From Anthopleura xanthogrammica (Eukaryota > Cnidaria > Anthozoa > Actiniaria > Actiniidae), in the NCBI GenBank assembly GCA_964019055.1, contig OZ025223.1, positions 6,636,263 to 6,700,262 on the forward strand: DNA of 64,000 bases, read 5' to 3'. A program made the position numbers and the translations under genes. Shown piece by piece: positions 53,320-64,000 of this stretch. Below the pieces are notes generated by a model, which did not search any database, was not told the origin of the DNA, and worked only from the letters and a program-made list of their open reading frames with translations. Every line of letters begins with the position of its first letter. Positions within the stretch are counted from its first letter, which is position 1.

Positions 53320-54395
53320 GTTGACCGTTTCGGATTTCGGAAGTTTGATCATGAAGGAATTCGAAGCGAAAACCGATAAAAATAGTTCGTTATTTGAGCC
53401 TAGAATTCTCATGTTTGTGAAAATCGTAAACAATAATAGCAGTAAAAATCATGAATTCTACCACCATTCGATGGGATTTACTTCATGAAAGATTCATTGC
53501 ATTTCACAAACTGGCCAAACTGAGTTAAAATATTATATTCTTGACTGACAAGTTATAAGAATTTGAAAATGTGAAAATATCGCAGAGCAAGGCTAGTCAG
53601 CATCAGTTGACTTAACCCATACATATCTCTGTAGGTTTGATTTCAAATACCTTTATTGGAATTGTGTTGATGGCAATTAACCTTTTTCAAAAATACTCAT
53701 TTTTGCTTTTTCTTTTAGATGGCCATGCTTATTTTTCAAGACTAGTTTTTATTGCTAAAAATTAATTGCGACAGTGGCGACCATATTTTCAATGTTTCAT
53801 GCAAGCATTATCACTTTAGTTTAAGACCGGAAATAAATTTTCTAAGACTGCACAGCACTTTAAAATATACTTTGTTGAGAAAAAAGTCTCTATTGACTCT
53901 CTTACTAAGAAGCTTCTTCGCATTTTTTTTTTCTTGATTGACTGCTGTGAATGTAGCGGCGAGGAGCACTTTAGGCAATGTAGTAACACAAGTGCGTCAT
54001 TAAACCGGCTTCGGTGAAGACGAATTCAAGTAGTCTCATAACACTTCTGAATTATCCATTGATTTCAAAGAGCAAACCATGGCTGGTATGTGGGCTGAAG
54101 GCACTTTATTTTTCAGAATGTTTTATGTATGCAAATACAGTCTTAAAAAACTACCAAGTTCATCGTAAAATTACCGGATAAAACGTTTTGCGAGCGTGCA
54201 CATTGGAAACAGAAAACCGAGACATGTGTTTTCGTCAGTCAGCTAGTTTTTTCGAAAGCTTTTTTATCGCTACCCATACAAAAACCTCAGGGCTCAAGTT
54301 GTAAATGTTTTTACCTGGAGAACGTTTTCGAGAGTCTTTTGACGGAAAAGATGCCGAAAGCACAGTGGTGTGAGTAGGTCCTAGCCTAAAGCCGC

Positions 54396-55448
54396 CAAAC
54401 ACCTACACATATTAAAAAAAGATATTTTAAGGTAGCAGGACACCTTCGAGATCACTTTACGCACGAGCCAAATTTTCAGGGACCGCGCAGCGTAGTTTTG
54501 ATTGGGGGGAGGGGGGGGGGGGCTAACGACTACCAAAATCTGGAGCACCAAGGGGGGTTGGGGGCATGCTCGTCCGAAAAAAATTTGAAATTGAAGGTTT
54601 GATAATGTATAAAAAGAGACGAATTTAATTCCTTAAAAAAAGTTTTAAAAGTTTGACTGAATGCGCTAAAAGAGCTTTATGAAGGTTTAGAACCACTTGA
54701 AATGAAACTTAGTAAGTCTTTTGAGATCCGAGCGAAGGAAATATCAGCAGCAATAAAACCAATTTCCAAAAATACAGTATTTCTGCTTGCTCTCTCTGAT
54801 GGTGGGGCTCATTTTTAAAGGTTATTCTTATTTCTGAAAGTCAGTAGCGGCCATTTTTGCATTAGGCGTATAATCCCGAAATAGTTTGTGTTTAAAATTA
54901 GGATAGCTGGAAAATTCACATGATGCCTCAGTTGTTTTGTCCAGTATACACTGAGTATTTCAAACGAAAGGCTGAAGGAGAAAACCGGCAGCGATTGGCA
55001 ATCGGTGATTAGCGATTATTGAGGTAAAATAACCAAGTAAAAGGAGATCCTTTTTTAAATTAAGAGTTCACGAGATGAACGAGCCTTCGCTGAATGGTGC
55101 AGCCGTCGTTTTGGTATCAATATCCAATATGAAAATATTTTTATTGTCAATCGCAAATCACCGATCGCCATTCGCTTCTTCAACTTTTTTTGAAATAGCT
55201 GTATTTAAGAGATAAATAAAGGGAAGCTTTATAGGCCAACGTTCGATCGAGTTATTCACCTGCCTTATTCTGGGAAGTGATTTACCCTTCATCTGTTATT
55301 TATAATTTTGTAATTCCGTCTAATTCTTATTTATGTGGTAATAAAGATTGATTGATTGATTGATAAATTATTCATTAGTTCTCTCCATTCTTAATCAGAG
55401 AAACATGAATGAAAGTTCAGTTCGAATAAGTTTGAATACGTTATATTA
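54396..55448. other. intergenic with retroelement tail
   Basis: Poly-G run at 54505-54521. AATAAAGATTGATTGATTGATTGA at about 55341 is a non-LTR-type 3' tail; the preceding 90 bp may be its 3' UTR. No coding part. Confidence 0.5.
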
Positions 55449-55878
55449 TAGGAAATTAACGCTTCATGAAATTAACGCGAATTTCAAAAAAAAGCGTTAA
55501 TTTAAGTCGTGTTATTTCTTTTAATGTTAATTTCCATATCATTAATAAAGTGGAACGTTAATTTTCGCAATATGAATTTCTAGCAAATTTTATCTATATA
55601 CTTTTGAAAATTTATTTATTTAGAACTGAACATTACAGCTAGTCACTTCAACATTTCAGTTTTTGTGGGAAATTATCTTTTCGTTTTTCATTCTACAAGC
55701 TCGTCATTCTCACTTTCAGATGAGTTATCTTTGTGTCCATCGCATTAATTTCATTTCATGGAAATTTTGGCTTGTCTTTCGCGTTAATTTTCTTCATTTG
55801 AAAGTAATTTTGCCCTCAATTCGCGTTAATTTAAGTCGCGCTTATTTCCAATACTTTAATTTCGTGGAACGTTAATTT
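55449..55878. repeat. region of repeated GTTAATTT / CGCGTTAATTT words
   Basis: GGAAATTAACG and GAACGTTAATTTT end-motifs are inverted, and CGCGTTAATTT recurs through the segment. Probably a decayed MITE. Confidence 0.55.
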
Positions 55879-57309
55879 TTTATAATAAGGTATACTACTA
55901 TTAATTTTATTGTTGACTATAGCTAGATTCGTTTCCTTTCGCTTTCTTGAGCTGAAGTCGCGGTCCTGCCGGTATAGGAGAAGCAATCTCATGCAGAACT
56001 CGTCACTATCCACGGCGCGGGAGTGCCTTTGATCAGTTCGATTAGCAACATCCAAGAATAACTTGTTCAGTCCTGGTCAAAACGCAATCTCCAGTATTTT
56101 CTGGATCATACAACATGTCACGAAACACCTGCAAGGTTTTTTCTGAAAGTCTTTACAAAATATGACTCAGCGATATTAGATGGTTCAAGAGTGAATGGTA
56201 TGTCGTTCGAACCCAAATCTAATTAATTCAGTCTCCAAATCAACGATTTTATGCTAATGTTTTGTAAAAATTAAATAGATAAACTAGAGAGCTTACCTGC
56301 TCTGATCGTGATAGGCTAGCGTGATAAGCACTGTAAGTTTTAGTATTTCAGTATACAAAAATGAAGTTTAAAAAATCTTGGTCAATAAGTAGGGACCGCT
56401 TGTATAACTTTCCCATTTTTATGAAAAATTCTCGTGCACTTTAAATTATCCACAATTCACGCGGCTTGGATTCAGACTGAATGAGGGAAAAATTGCTCAA
56501 TTTTTTGATACTGTCGAACTGTCAGAACAAATGTAATGGACTGAAAAACTATTTGTTTGGTTTCCTTAGTTACCGTTGCCAAGTAACTCACGCTGTTAAT
56601 CATTTCATATCTAAATCTCAAAATCTGAAATTCTTTAATCTGGGGTAATCAATATCATTTGTTCTTTACCTTAATATGAAAATGAAAGAAAAATACTTTG
56701 AAATCCTTCTAGTACCCTAGGAAACAGATAGCCTTTTCTATTTGTTGGATAAGATGCGTAGCGGCTGTTCCGACTCGCTTTTAATGTCTGGGGATTTGGG
56801 TTTGATTCCTGGACTGGGTATCACGATAGGCGAGCTGCAGAGTTTGTTGGATCTCTTCGTTGCTTTAAGGGTTTTTCTCCGGATTCCCCGGCTTCCCTCC
56901 CTTCATGAAAACCCAACACGTTACTGAATTCCTATTCGACCCAATTCGATATCAGTTAGCCGTGTTCTCAGCCCAGAGGTTAGATAAGGACTCGAAAATA
57001 TTTTCCTGAGAGGAGTTAAGATCTGTAACGAGTTTGCGATGTCATGTATTAAAATCAAGAGAGAAAACACAATGCGAAAACCTGCGAAACCACACCGCCA
57101 TCAAATCAACAATAAACTGTTAACAGTCCCTCTTTTTCCTCCTAACACAGAGTTGGATTTTTTGGTCGCGCGGGAGTGGGGGCGAGTTTGAAGCGGCATG
57201 TATCATTACGGCGAGTTGATAGACATGGACTGCAACATCCATGAAATTAAAGCCCACCGACATCAAATCTAAAGCCGAGATGACGCTAAAGGTAGATACT
57301 TGTTTCCAT
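55879..57309. other. intergenic, nothing recognised
   Basis: No gene. 57163-57205 matches the 3' end of the truncated GPCR in reverse complement. Confidence 0.4.
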
Positions 57310-57435
57310 AGCTCAAACTGCCCTTGTCGAGAGAGGACTGGAATTTTACCCTAAACCTTACCCTAAACCTAACCGATCCTAGAATCGATTCTAGTCCTTT
57401 CTCGATGAGGGGCAGTTTGGGCTACCTGTGTGGAA
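57310..57435. repeat. decayed hairpin element with telomere-like centre
   Basis: TCAAACTGCCC...CGAGAGAGGACT on the left pairs with AGTCCTTTCTCGATGAGGGGCAGTTTG on the right. The centre carries three ACCCTAAACC-type words. The right end GGGCTACCTGTG is the MITE end seen at 22828 and 36532. Confidence 0.55.
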
Positions 57436-58446
57436 GCAAGTGTTCACCGACGCAAAATGTAGTATATGGAAAGTTATGATAGACATGCACGGCGACATCC
57501 ATAAAACGAAAATTACAAATGACTATCGTCGTTAATTAACTAGAAAAGATTGTTTATTTAATCCATTTACAAACAACACTGAACAAAAAAACAAGAAAAT
57601 AAGAAGTAGCTTAATGAAAAAAAAATATTTAGCCACATTTCTATGTACACATATTTTTAGGTCAAATAATGTGCTCCGTCCAGTAGAACTAAGAAAAACT
57701 TCAATTAAGAAAATCTCTTCTAGATTTTCTCTTTTGATACGATTTTTCTAAAGCTGAACGGTGCACAATAGGTAAAACCACAGGGAGCCCAATTTTAAGT
57801 GCCTTTTAAAAATACAAAAAAAACTACATCATAAGACACTTTAAGTTGACATTTCAGAACGCTTCTAGATTTTTTTCGACTTTACTTAGAAAACAAGTAT
57901 TCATTAAATTCTCCCTACATGGTAATGTTATCTTTCAACTTCTTAGCTTTCACAGTATGAATCTTATTCCCTAATACCTTATTTAACATATTGATAGGGA
58001 AATTGCTTCCTTCCTAGATGATGGTCTTCTCTGTCAGTTATCTTAGTCGGTCCCAACGCCAAACTGTTCCATCGTCACAAACGCAAACAAGTATCCTTAA
58101 AAAAAAGATGATGATAATGCTTAAGGCGCGATTACACGGAGCAATTTTCTCGGTAGTTCGTCTCGCAACGGCGTTGCGACACAAGAGGGTTTATACGGTG
58201 CAACGGAGAGAGACGCAATCGCTGCCAAAAATAGAAACGAATTTGACTTTTCACAACGATTGCTGCAACTTGTCTCGCAACATTTTTGAAATTGCACTGT
58301 AGGTTACACGAGTTACCCTTACTCCCCAAAAGTAAGGGTAATTTGAATTTAATTTTCCCACTGATTTCTCGTATATTTCGAATAGATTATAAACTTGAGA
58401 CATCCAATCCCGCAAAACATAATTTACTGGGATTCTACATATTCTG
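57436..58446. other. intergenic, nothing recognised
   Basis: AT-rich. 58130-58320 contains scattered inverted words (TTGCGAGACAAG / CGTCTCGCAACG) suggesting another decayed MITE. Confidence 0.4.
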
Positions 58447-58590
58447 CGAACCCAGACATTCCAACGGCTTGTTGTAAAATGGGGTTTTCTCTGCCGTCAA
58501 TCAAAACTAATCAGTTGGTACCTTTTATATTTTTGACTGACGGCAGTGAAAAACCCATTTCACAACATGCCGTTGGAATGTCTGGGTTCG
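58447..58590. mobile_element. 144-bp hairpin MITE
   Basis: CGAACCCAGACATTCCAACGG at the left end pairs with the right end at 58570-58590, then TGCCGTCA/TGACGGCA. Short loop. Confidence 0.82.
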
Positions 58591-58965
58591 AATACGTCAA
58601 ACCGCAGTAAGGAGAATGAATTACAAACATACTTACTTTCCATTATAACTAAAAGCTGTCTGACGAATAGCTGCGGTACATTTGTTGTGAACTAAGGTGG
58701 CGCATCTACAAAAAAATATTTTTCACTGTATTAGACCTTTTTAGCTTGGGCATATAGACCCTTTTCGACCATGGCGCCTATGACGTCAAACGAGAAGTCC
58801 TAGAAAGTTCCGGATGTTATGAGTGATAATGATTGTGTTTTGAAATCCAGGGCATTCTAGTCCCGGATGCTGCTAGTGGAAATCATTGGGTTTCGACATC
58901 CGGGACATTTTCATTCTCCTCGTTTGACGTCATAGACGCCATATTCGAAAAGGGTCTATTGTTTT

Positions 58966-59099
58966 GCCATTTCAGACCATGCGTCATTCTCTTGAATATG
59001 ATTTCTTTGTTTAACGGTTGCACCTAATAAGACACATGAATATGGATACAACTCAAACAAAGAATCTAATTCTCAAGGGAATGACATGTGGTTTGAAAT
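58966..59099. mobile_element. MITE with CATTTCAGACCA ends, copy 3
   Basis: Same family as 35733-35859 and 36050-36158; shares GAATATGGATACAACTCAAA with copy 1. Confidence 0.65.
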
Positions 59100-59370
59100 G
59101 AAAAAAACTACCAGGCTAAAAGAGTCTTTCTTAGTAACAAACATTAATCATAATCTGCTTTATCTGATTCTGATAACAAAAGTTTTCAAAGTGAAAAGGA
59201 ACGGCTATGCAAGACGATGGTTTCCTTATAAACTTTATATACCTTGCTTTGCTTGGGTCTTCAAATCCGATGTCCCAGACAAACACTTTACCCATCTGAT
59301 TACCAGCAGCCATCAACTAAGCAAAAAAAAAAAAAACATTAGAATGTAGAACAACATCATGCACTTGTAT

Positions 59371-59539
59371 AAGCCAGTTCAAAGTTTAAGAATCGTTTTC
59401 AGTGCGCATGCGATTTTATCCCGAATTTCTCACCTTCTTTTGTTTAATTAAAAACAAAAGGTTTAAACAAAAGAAGGTGAGAAATTCGGGATAAAATCGC
59501 ATGCGCACTGAAAACGATTCTTAAACTTTGAACTGGCTT
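59371..59539. repeat. perfect 75-bp palindrome arms with 19-bp spacer
   Basis: 59371-59445 and 59465-59539 are exact reverse complements over all 75 bp; the spacer is AATTAAAAACAAAAGGTTT. No coding content. Confidence 0.95.
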
Positions 59540-59888
59540 ACAGAGCTAGCATCAAAACATCAAATAACTGAACTAGCATATTTAATACAGCTATTTCAAA
59601 AACGGTTGATGAATTTTTCGTTGCATCAGTGCTGTATGTTGCTTACCAAGCTTGAAATGTATTTATATACATACCGAGATTTACTCAGTAAAATTCTGTG
59701 TAATAAATTTTCGTTCGTTCACTTTTCCCAACCAATCACAATGCGCGTATCGCTTTTTCACGTGCGAGAAAAACGATACGTCCAATCAGAAGCCACGTAC
59801 GGCTTTTCTTCACGTGTGAGAAAAACGATACGTCCAATCAGAAGCCGGCAGCAACGGGCTCCACGCTCTTTCGTGTAAGACTTTCGAC
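59540..59888. other. intergenic with short direct repeat
   Basis: GAGAAAAACGATACGTCCAA occurs at 59767 and 59818 (51-bp step), including CAATCAGAAGCC. No gene. Confidence 0.5.
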
Positions 59889-60315
59889 TAAACTAGAAAG
59901 TTTTTATTTCAAAACATGAATGAAACTATATTTTAGACGACAAAACCAAAGGGAAAATCGATGAATTACCTATAGTAAAGCGGAGAAAAAGCTGCCTGAG
60001 ATGTAAATCTATTGGAAAAGTTATTTAAAAGTACTGAAAACTTGAACAACAACAAGGAAAGTCAGCTTCAGTTGCTTTTGTAAGAAGACGACTTCAATTC
60101 GGTGAGACCTAAACTAGAAAGTTTGAGTTCAAAACATGGATGAAAATATAATTTAGACGACGAAACCAAAGAGAAAATCGATGAAATACCAATAGTAGAG
60201 CGGAGGAAAAGCTGACCGAGATGTAAATCTCGTGGAAAAGCTCTTAAAAATGTATTAAACAACAACGAGGAATTGAAAGGCAGCTTTGTCGTGTAAGAAG
60301 GCGACAGAAACTTCG
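59889..60315. repeat. about 215-bp tandem duplication
   Basis: Two diverged copies (from about 59889 and 60107) share CTAAACTAGAAAGTTT, TTTAGACGAC, AAATCGATGAA and GATGTAAATCT in order. No family recognised. Confidence 0.65.
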
Positions 60316-60450
60316 GTAAGCTTTCGCAATCATTTTTAGTGTAAACTAAAAGTCTAGAAGTTGAAAAGATTAAACTTAGAAACCGAATTAGAATTTAATA
60401 AGAATAAGTTTTTATTATGCTTGTAAAACAGCGTTGTAAAATAAAGAATA

Positions 60451-60920
60451 AGCCACTTCACGGTTTCGTCCGCCATCTTGAAATTGGGGCAAACGCGGCA
60501 AAATATATAGAAATCTGGATCACTTTGACTTTCCGTAACTTCGCTCATTTTTAATGGATTTTCAAAATTTAAACTTCAATTATCAGCAGCCATGTACACC
60601 AGTTGTCGGACTGAAAATAAAACCAATGTAGGTCTTTTAACTAGTTTTGCGACTCATCATATTTTTACAATTTTTTCATATTCACGTGCCCATCGTTTTA
60701 TTATGAAAACAAACATCTTATTTTCTCAATTTAAAGCTTTCCATTTTCCATCATATTTAGAGGTATAAGTAACAAAGAAAATATCTTTTCAAAAAAGTTT
60801 AAATCTTAAAAATCCATTAAGATTGAGCGGAGTTACGGGAAGTCAAAGTGATCCAGATTTCTATATATTTTGCCGCGTTTGCCCCAATTTCAAGATGGCG
60901 GACGAAACCGTGAAGTGGCT
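60451..60920. mobile_element. 470-bp DNA element with about 120-bp TIRs
   Basis: AGCCACTTCACGGTTTCGTC at the left end pairs with the right end. The pairing continues through GCCATCTTGAAATTGGGGC and TTTGACTTTCC to about 60573, with scattered mismatches. TA flanks both ends (60449-60450 and 60921-60922). No coding capacity. Confidence 0.85.
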
Positions 60921-61039
60921 TATTATTGCAATATAATTTTTAGTTTGGAAACTGAGCTTTGTTTACAAACTTTGTAAACTAAAATAGTCTCTAATTCAAA
61001 CCAAATTGAAAATCTCGGTATGAATATAATAAAAAGAAA

Positions 61040-61180
61040 ACACCATGGAAAGTGCTTTGTACAGTTTTTATTCACTCGTTGTTTCGTATCATAAAACTCA
61101 CGCGCTCGAAGACTCGCTTGTTCGTTTTATGATACTTCACAACTCGTGAATAAAAACCGTACGCGCGCACTTTCCATGAA
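61040..61180. repeat. hairpin element
   Basis: CCATGGAAAGTGC...GTTTTTATTCAC at the left pairs with GTGAATAAAAACCGTACGCG...GCACTTTCCATG at the right; inner GTATCATAAAAC/GTTTTATGATAC also pair. Confidence 0.75.
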
Positions 61181-61790
61181 GTAATCTCTATATATTGGAT
61201 GGATTCACATTACCCATAGCGCATTTTGGGGTTGGCATGCAATGTGCAACATGCAACAAAATATTCGCCAACCTTTCTTGAAATATCTGTATTAGATGTG
61301 CTAGTTATTAGATATTTTGATGGTAGTTTTAGCCCTCCGAATTGAGCTGCATTCCGGCGTGCTGCAAGGGGTTGATAACTGGATGGTAGGAGCAATAGAC
61401 CTCTTGCAGCCCAATTTGGAAGACTAAACGAAAGGATTTCTATTTCCTGAAAAATGGAAACCCATTGTTTTGCCCTCCAAATTGAGCTTCATTCTGACGT
61501 GCTACAAGGGGTCTATACAATCGTTTTGCATGAGAAAGAATTCAGTTCCTGATAGGAAAGGAATTCTATTGTTCTTCCACCTCTATAATTATTAAATAAA
61601 ATGAATAAACTTATGACTTTAATATTTTTTATAAGATATTTAAAAAGAATAATCTTACTCTTTGTTCGTAATCCAGTGAAAATCTCATGTACCAGATATC
61701 ACACTGATGAAAATCAAATCTGTTGTCACAAAGAGAAGAATTCAGCATTAAAAAAAATATGATTGAAACAAGACCTGAAACACTCTAAAC
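61181..61790. other. intergenic, repeat fragments
   Basis: GAGCTGCATTCCGGCGTGCT and a related copy GAGCTTCATTCTGACGTGCT lie at 61344 and 61484; a further relative is at 27931-27956. No gene. Confidence 0.5.
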
Positions 61791-62239
61791 ACTGAAGCTG
61801 GGGTGCTAACCATTTAACCAATCCCTCCCATTGGAACAGCAAGCGATTTTCTACACGCGTCTACCGGAAGGTACAAAAAGAGCGGGAAACTTGGATTTCC
61901 AACAAATGGCACACGCGTCTACCAGAAGGACCGAAAAGAGCGGGAAACTTGGACTTCCAACAAATGGTACACGCGTCTACCAGAAGGACCGAAAAGAGCG
62001 GGAAACTTGGACTTCCAACAAATGGTACACGCGTCTACCAGAAGGACCGAAAAGAGCGGGAAACTTGGACTTCCGGCAGTTGGTACACGCATCTACCGTA
62101 AGAACCGGAAAAAGCGGGAAAAGTGGATTACCTCAATCAGAAGACCGAGTTTTACGGAACTTTCCGGTGACAGATACCATTTTTTCCCAACTGGAATTTC
62201 CCATCTCTCGTTAAATGTTAAGCACCCCAGTACTTCAGT
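61791..62239. mobile_element. foldback element containing a 58-bp minisatellite
   Basis: ACTGAAG.TGGGGTGCTAAC at the left and GTTAAGCACCCCAGTACTTCAGT at the right are inverted ends. Most of the interior is the tandem array listed next. Confidence 0.65.
61853..62125. repeat. 58-bp minisatellite, about 4.7 copies
   Basis: Units start with ACACGCGTCTACC at 61853, 61911, 61969, 62027 and 62085 (last as ACACGCATCTACC). Copies 2 and 3 are identical or nearly so. The frame is open across it, but I see no protein family. Confidence 0.92.
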
Positions 62240-62509
62240 TACATTTTTACGTGTATAAGAATGTATAGGCAACAAACCTGTGAAGAACTTCAACACCATG
62301 ATCACTGTTGCCTGTCTGTTGATAAAACAACATAGCATTATCAATATTGTTTGTACGTTATTTTGTAGTTTTTAAGTTGATGAGACTAGACTAGCAATGC
62401 TTAAGAGTGATTGACCCAGGAGACTGACACATTTTACTCGTCCTCTTAAACATTTCTTAGGAAATCTCATAGGGCAAACCAAATTAAAATGAGTTTTTAC
62501 AGGGGTTTA
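62240..62509. other. intergenic, nothing recognised
   Basis: No gene pattern. Confidence 0.35.
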
Positions 62510-62779
62510 GGGGGCTTTCATTTATTACTGTATGGGGGGGGGGGGGTTGGCAATATTGGGGGGTCACATTATTATCGGAAGCTATATGGGGGGGGGGGGG
62601 TTGTTCCTAGTTGTAAGCAGCAATGCAGCATTATAGGGGTTTAGTAATAAACTGGGCGAAATATAGGGGGGTTATGATAATTTTGCCAACCAGGAGGAGG
62701 GGGGTTTGGGTAATATTTGGAAAAGACAACAGATAATTTTGCCGCCCCACCACCAATAAATGAATAAATGAAAGCCCCC
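62510..62779. mobile_element. G-rich MITE with GGGGGCTTTCATTTATT ends
   Basis: Ends GGGGGCTTTCATTTATT / AATAAATGAAAGCCCCC are inverted. The interior has poly-G runs at about 62535 and 62588. A fragment of the same family is at 24566-24640. Confidence 0.75.
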
Positions 62780-63014
62780 TTATTGGTGTCGTAAGAGTCA
62801 AAGGGTTAATATATTAGTAAAAAATATTACCTTTTGTAAGATATGTTCTAATTTTCCATCTGGCTTCCAGCAAACAACACAGTTTTCACATGACTACAAT
62901 ATATTCAAAAGGATGACGTCAGTTTTGCTAATTTTCTCGATTCTGATTGACTAACATTTTTTCTCAGATCAGCTGGAAGCACTTCTAGAATTATCAAAAT
63001 GATATGGAGGGTTA

Positions 63015-63285
63015 GAGTGCAGACACTTGAACCATGAACACTTCAAGGTTTTTTTAAACATTTTTCATAACTATCCAATCAGCACTCTCCATAGAAAAAG
63101 GGATCAAACATTTTTTTAGGCCTCATCCAATCACAACAAACGGCATAATTTATATGATTTAGCAGTTCATTACTTCACATGAGGAAGTTAAAAATAAACT
63201 TCTAAAGATTTTCCGTTTGTATGGAGAGCGCTGATTGGATAGTTATGAAAAAAAATGTCAAAAAAATCTTGAGGTGTTCATTGTT
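63015..63285. mobile_element. MITE with long TIRs (ATCCAATCAGC family)
   Basis: The left end, containing CATAACTATCCAATCAGCAC, pairs with GCGCTGATTGGATAGTTATG at the right over about 60 bp. The copy at 50687-50905 truncates a GPCR. Confidence 0.75.
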
Positions 63286-63560
63286 CAAGTGTATACACTG
63301 TAAATTACCTTGGAAAGCACTAGGTCTCCAAGCCATCGAACACAATCTACATAATTGCGGTGAATGTCTCGCGTGGTAAAGTTTGGGTAATGTACATGAG
63401 CTGTCTTGAATGGTCTGTTTTAGAGTATGTAAAAACAAAAATATCAGTTTTGAGTATTACAGCACGATGTGAATGTCTAATGCATTTCAATCATATATCA
63501 CATTTTTGTCCATTGGAATGCCCTCAGTTTTAGTTTATAGCCTTGTACTCTTTCCCAAAT
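63286..63560. other. intergenic, nothing recognised
   Basis: No gene pattern. Confidence 0.35.
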
Positions 63561-63704
63561 CAGGGCTCGACACTAACATAATCTACTAGTCTCAGACTAG
63601 TGAAGGTTTGCTGTGGACTAGTGGGAAAAAGACCTTGGGACTAGTGATTATCCACAGTGACTAGCCCAAGGACTAGTACCTAAAAAAGTTAGTGTTGAGC
63701 CCTG
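63561..63704. mobile_element. 144-bp MITE with CAGGGCTCGACACTAAC ends
   Basis: Ends CAGGGCTCGACACTAAC and GTTAGTGTTGAGCCCTG pair with one mismatch. CCAAAT at 63555-63560 and 63705-63710 is a 6-bp target duplication. The interior has five ACTAGT words. Confidence 0.85.
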
Positions 63705-64000
63705 CCAAATGTATTAATAACGGGTTAGCAATGCCCACATTTAAGAAATTATTAATAGGAAAACATTATATGTACATTCAATAGATACATAACGATGTAT
63801 GTACAAAGCATCAGTAAGGTTATGCAATCAAACTTCTCTTGGCTTTAGAACTAACACAAAATAATCATTTTAGCAATTATCAAATATCTATTAAATAAGT
63901 CTTTTATATCTCACTTTTTACTTGTGCTTGGATCAAAGGTATAAGAGTTTTTACAAGCCTGTTGAAAGATATTTAAGAAAATTAAACAATCAAGGAACAG
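63705..64000. other. window end, nothing recognised
   Basis: AT-rich, no gene pattern. Confidence 0.35.

Larger units (their letters stand above)
50970..54395. repeat. right arm of the large inverted duplication
   Basis: Matches the left arm in reverse complement from 50970 to 53170 (GPCR and flanks) and again from 53320 to 54395, with coding sequence much better conserved than the flanks. Confidence 0.75.

Noticed and set aside
56200..56225. tRNA-like B box GTTCGAACCC
   Set aside because: No A box at the right distance and no acceptor stem could be paired.
61831..62258. 127-residue frame with repeated STRRTEKSGKL-type units
   Set aside because: It follows the 58-bp minisatellite; 58 is not a multiple of three, so the frame cycles through different peptides and shows no conserved protein.

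Overview
The window looks like nuclear DNA of an anthozoan cnidarian, most likely a stony coral (inference). It has introns with GT/AG borders, AT-rich intergenic DNA, small intronless rhodopsin-like GPCRs of the kind common in corals and sea anemones, and very many cnidarian-type transposon remnants. There are few host genes. The clearest is a five-exon homolog of the Fanconi core-complex protein FAAP100 at 30463-36303. Two near-identical inverted GPCR copies lie at 46350-47276 and 51128-52069, with a third, truncated receptor at 49888-50691. A small bHLH exon lies at 28006-28263 and a few unassigned minus-strand exons near 24.7 and 30 kb.

Region by region. 1-1582 (minus) is an open frame running off the window edge; it combines TPxIREGA repeats, two membrane segments, a C2H2-like finger, a 2A ribosome-skipping motif and the start of an OTU-like Cys domain. 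2.1-5.0 kb holds relics of a RecQ-like helicase, a non-LTR RT, a DVWHVAK-type protein and a DDE_Tnp_4 transposase. 5.6-10.7 kb is a nest: a SWIM-YqaJ gene is interrupted by a truncated Ty3/Gypsy element, which is interrupted by an apparently intact 3237-bp DNA transposon. That transposon has 120-bp terminal inverted repeats, a DD37E transposase and a PB1/CCHC-knuckle/UIM-like accessory protein. 11.4-16 kb is a decayed gene with a GADGAPFG core split by a 5'-truncated non-LTR element with a 7-bp target duplication. 16.3-19.6 kb is a decayed CACTA/EnSpm transposase, followed by an AT-rich satellite (20.1-20.7 kb) and a Tudor-like double-repeat relic.

21-30 kb is mostly gene-poor DNA with MITEs and foldback elements. 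The FAAP100 homolog fills 30.5-36.3 kb. 37.0-37.5 kb is a 9-bp minisatellite. 38.3-54.4 kb is a large inverted duplication carrying the twin GPCRs; its left arm has gained about 5.6 kb of transposons, including a non-LTR fragment, an SF3-helicase-like gene split by an 871-bp MITE, and an intact Tc1-type transposase. Its spacer holds a 0.46-kb ATG/ATA microsatellite. 54.4-64 kb has no convincing gene but many hairpin elements, including a perfect 75-bp palindrome at 59371-59539.

The best candidate for an undescribed system is the PB1/CCHC/UIM-carrying transposon at 6054-9290. The 2A-bearing frame at the left edge is the second. All family assignments come from reading motifs; no database search was run.
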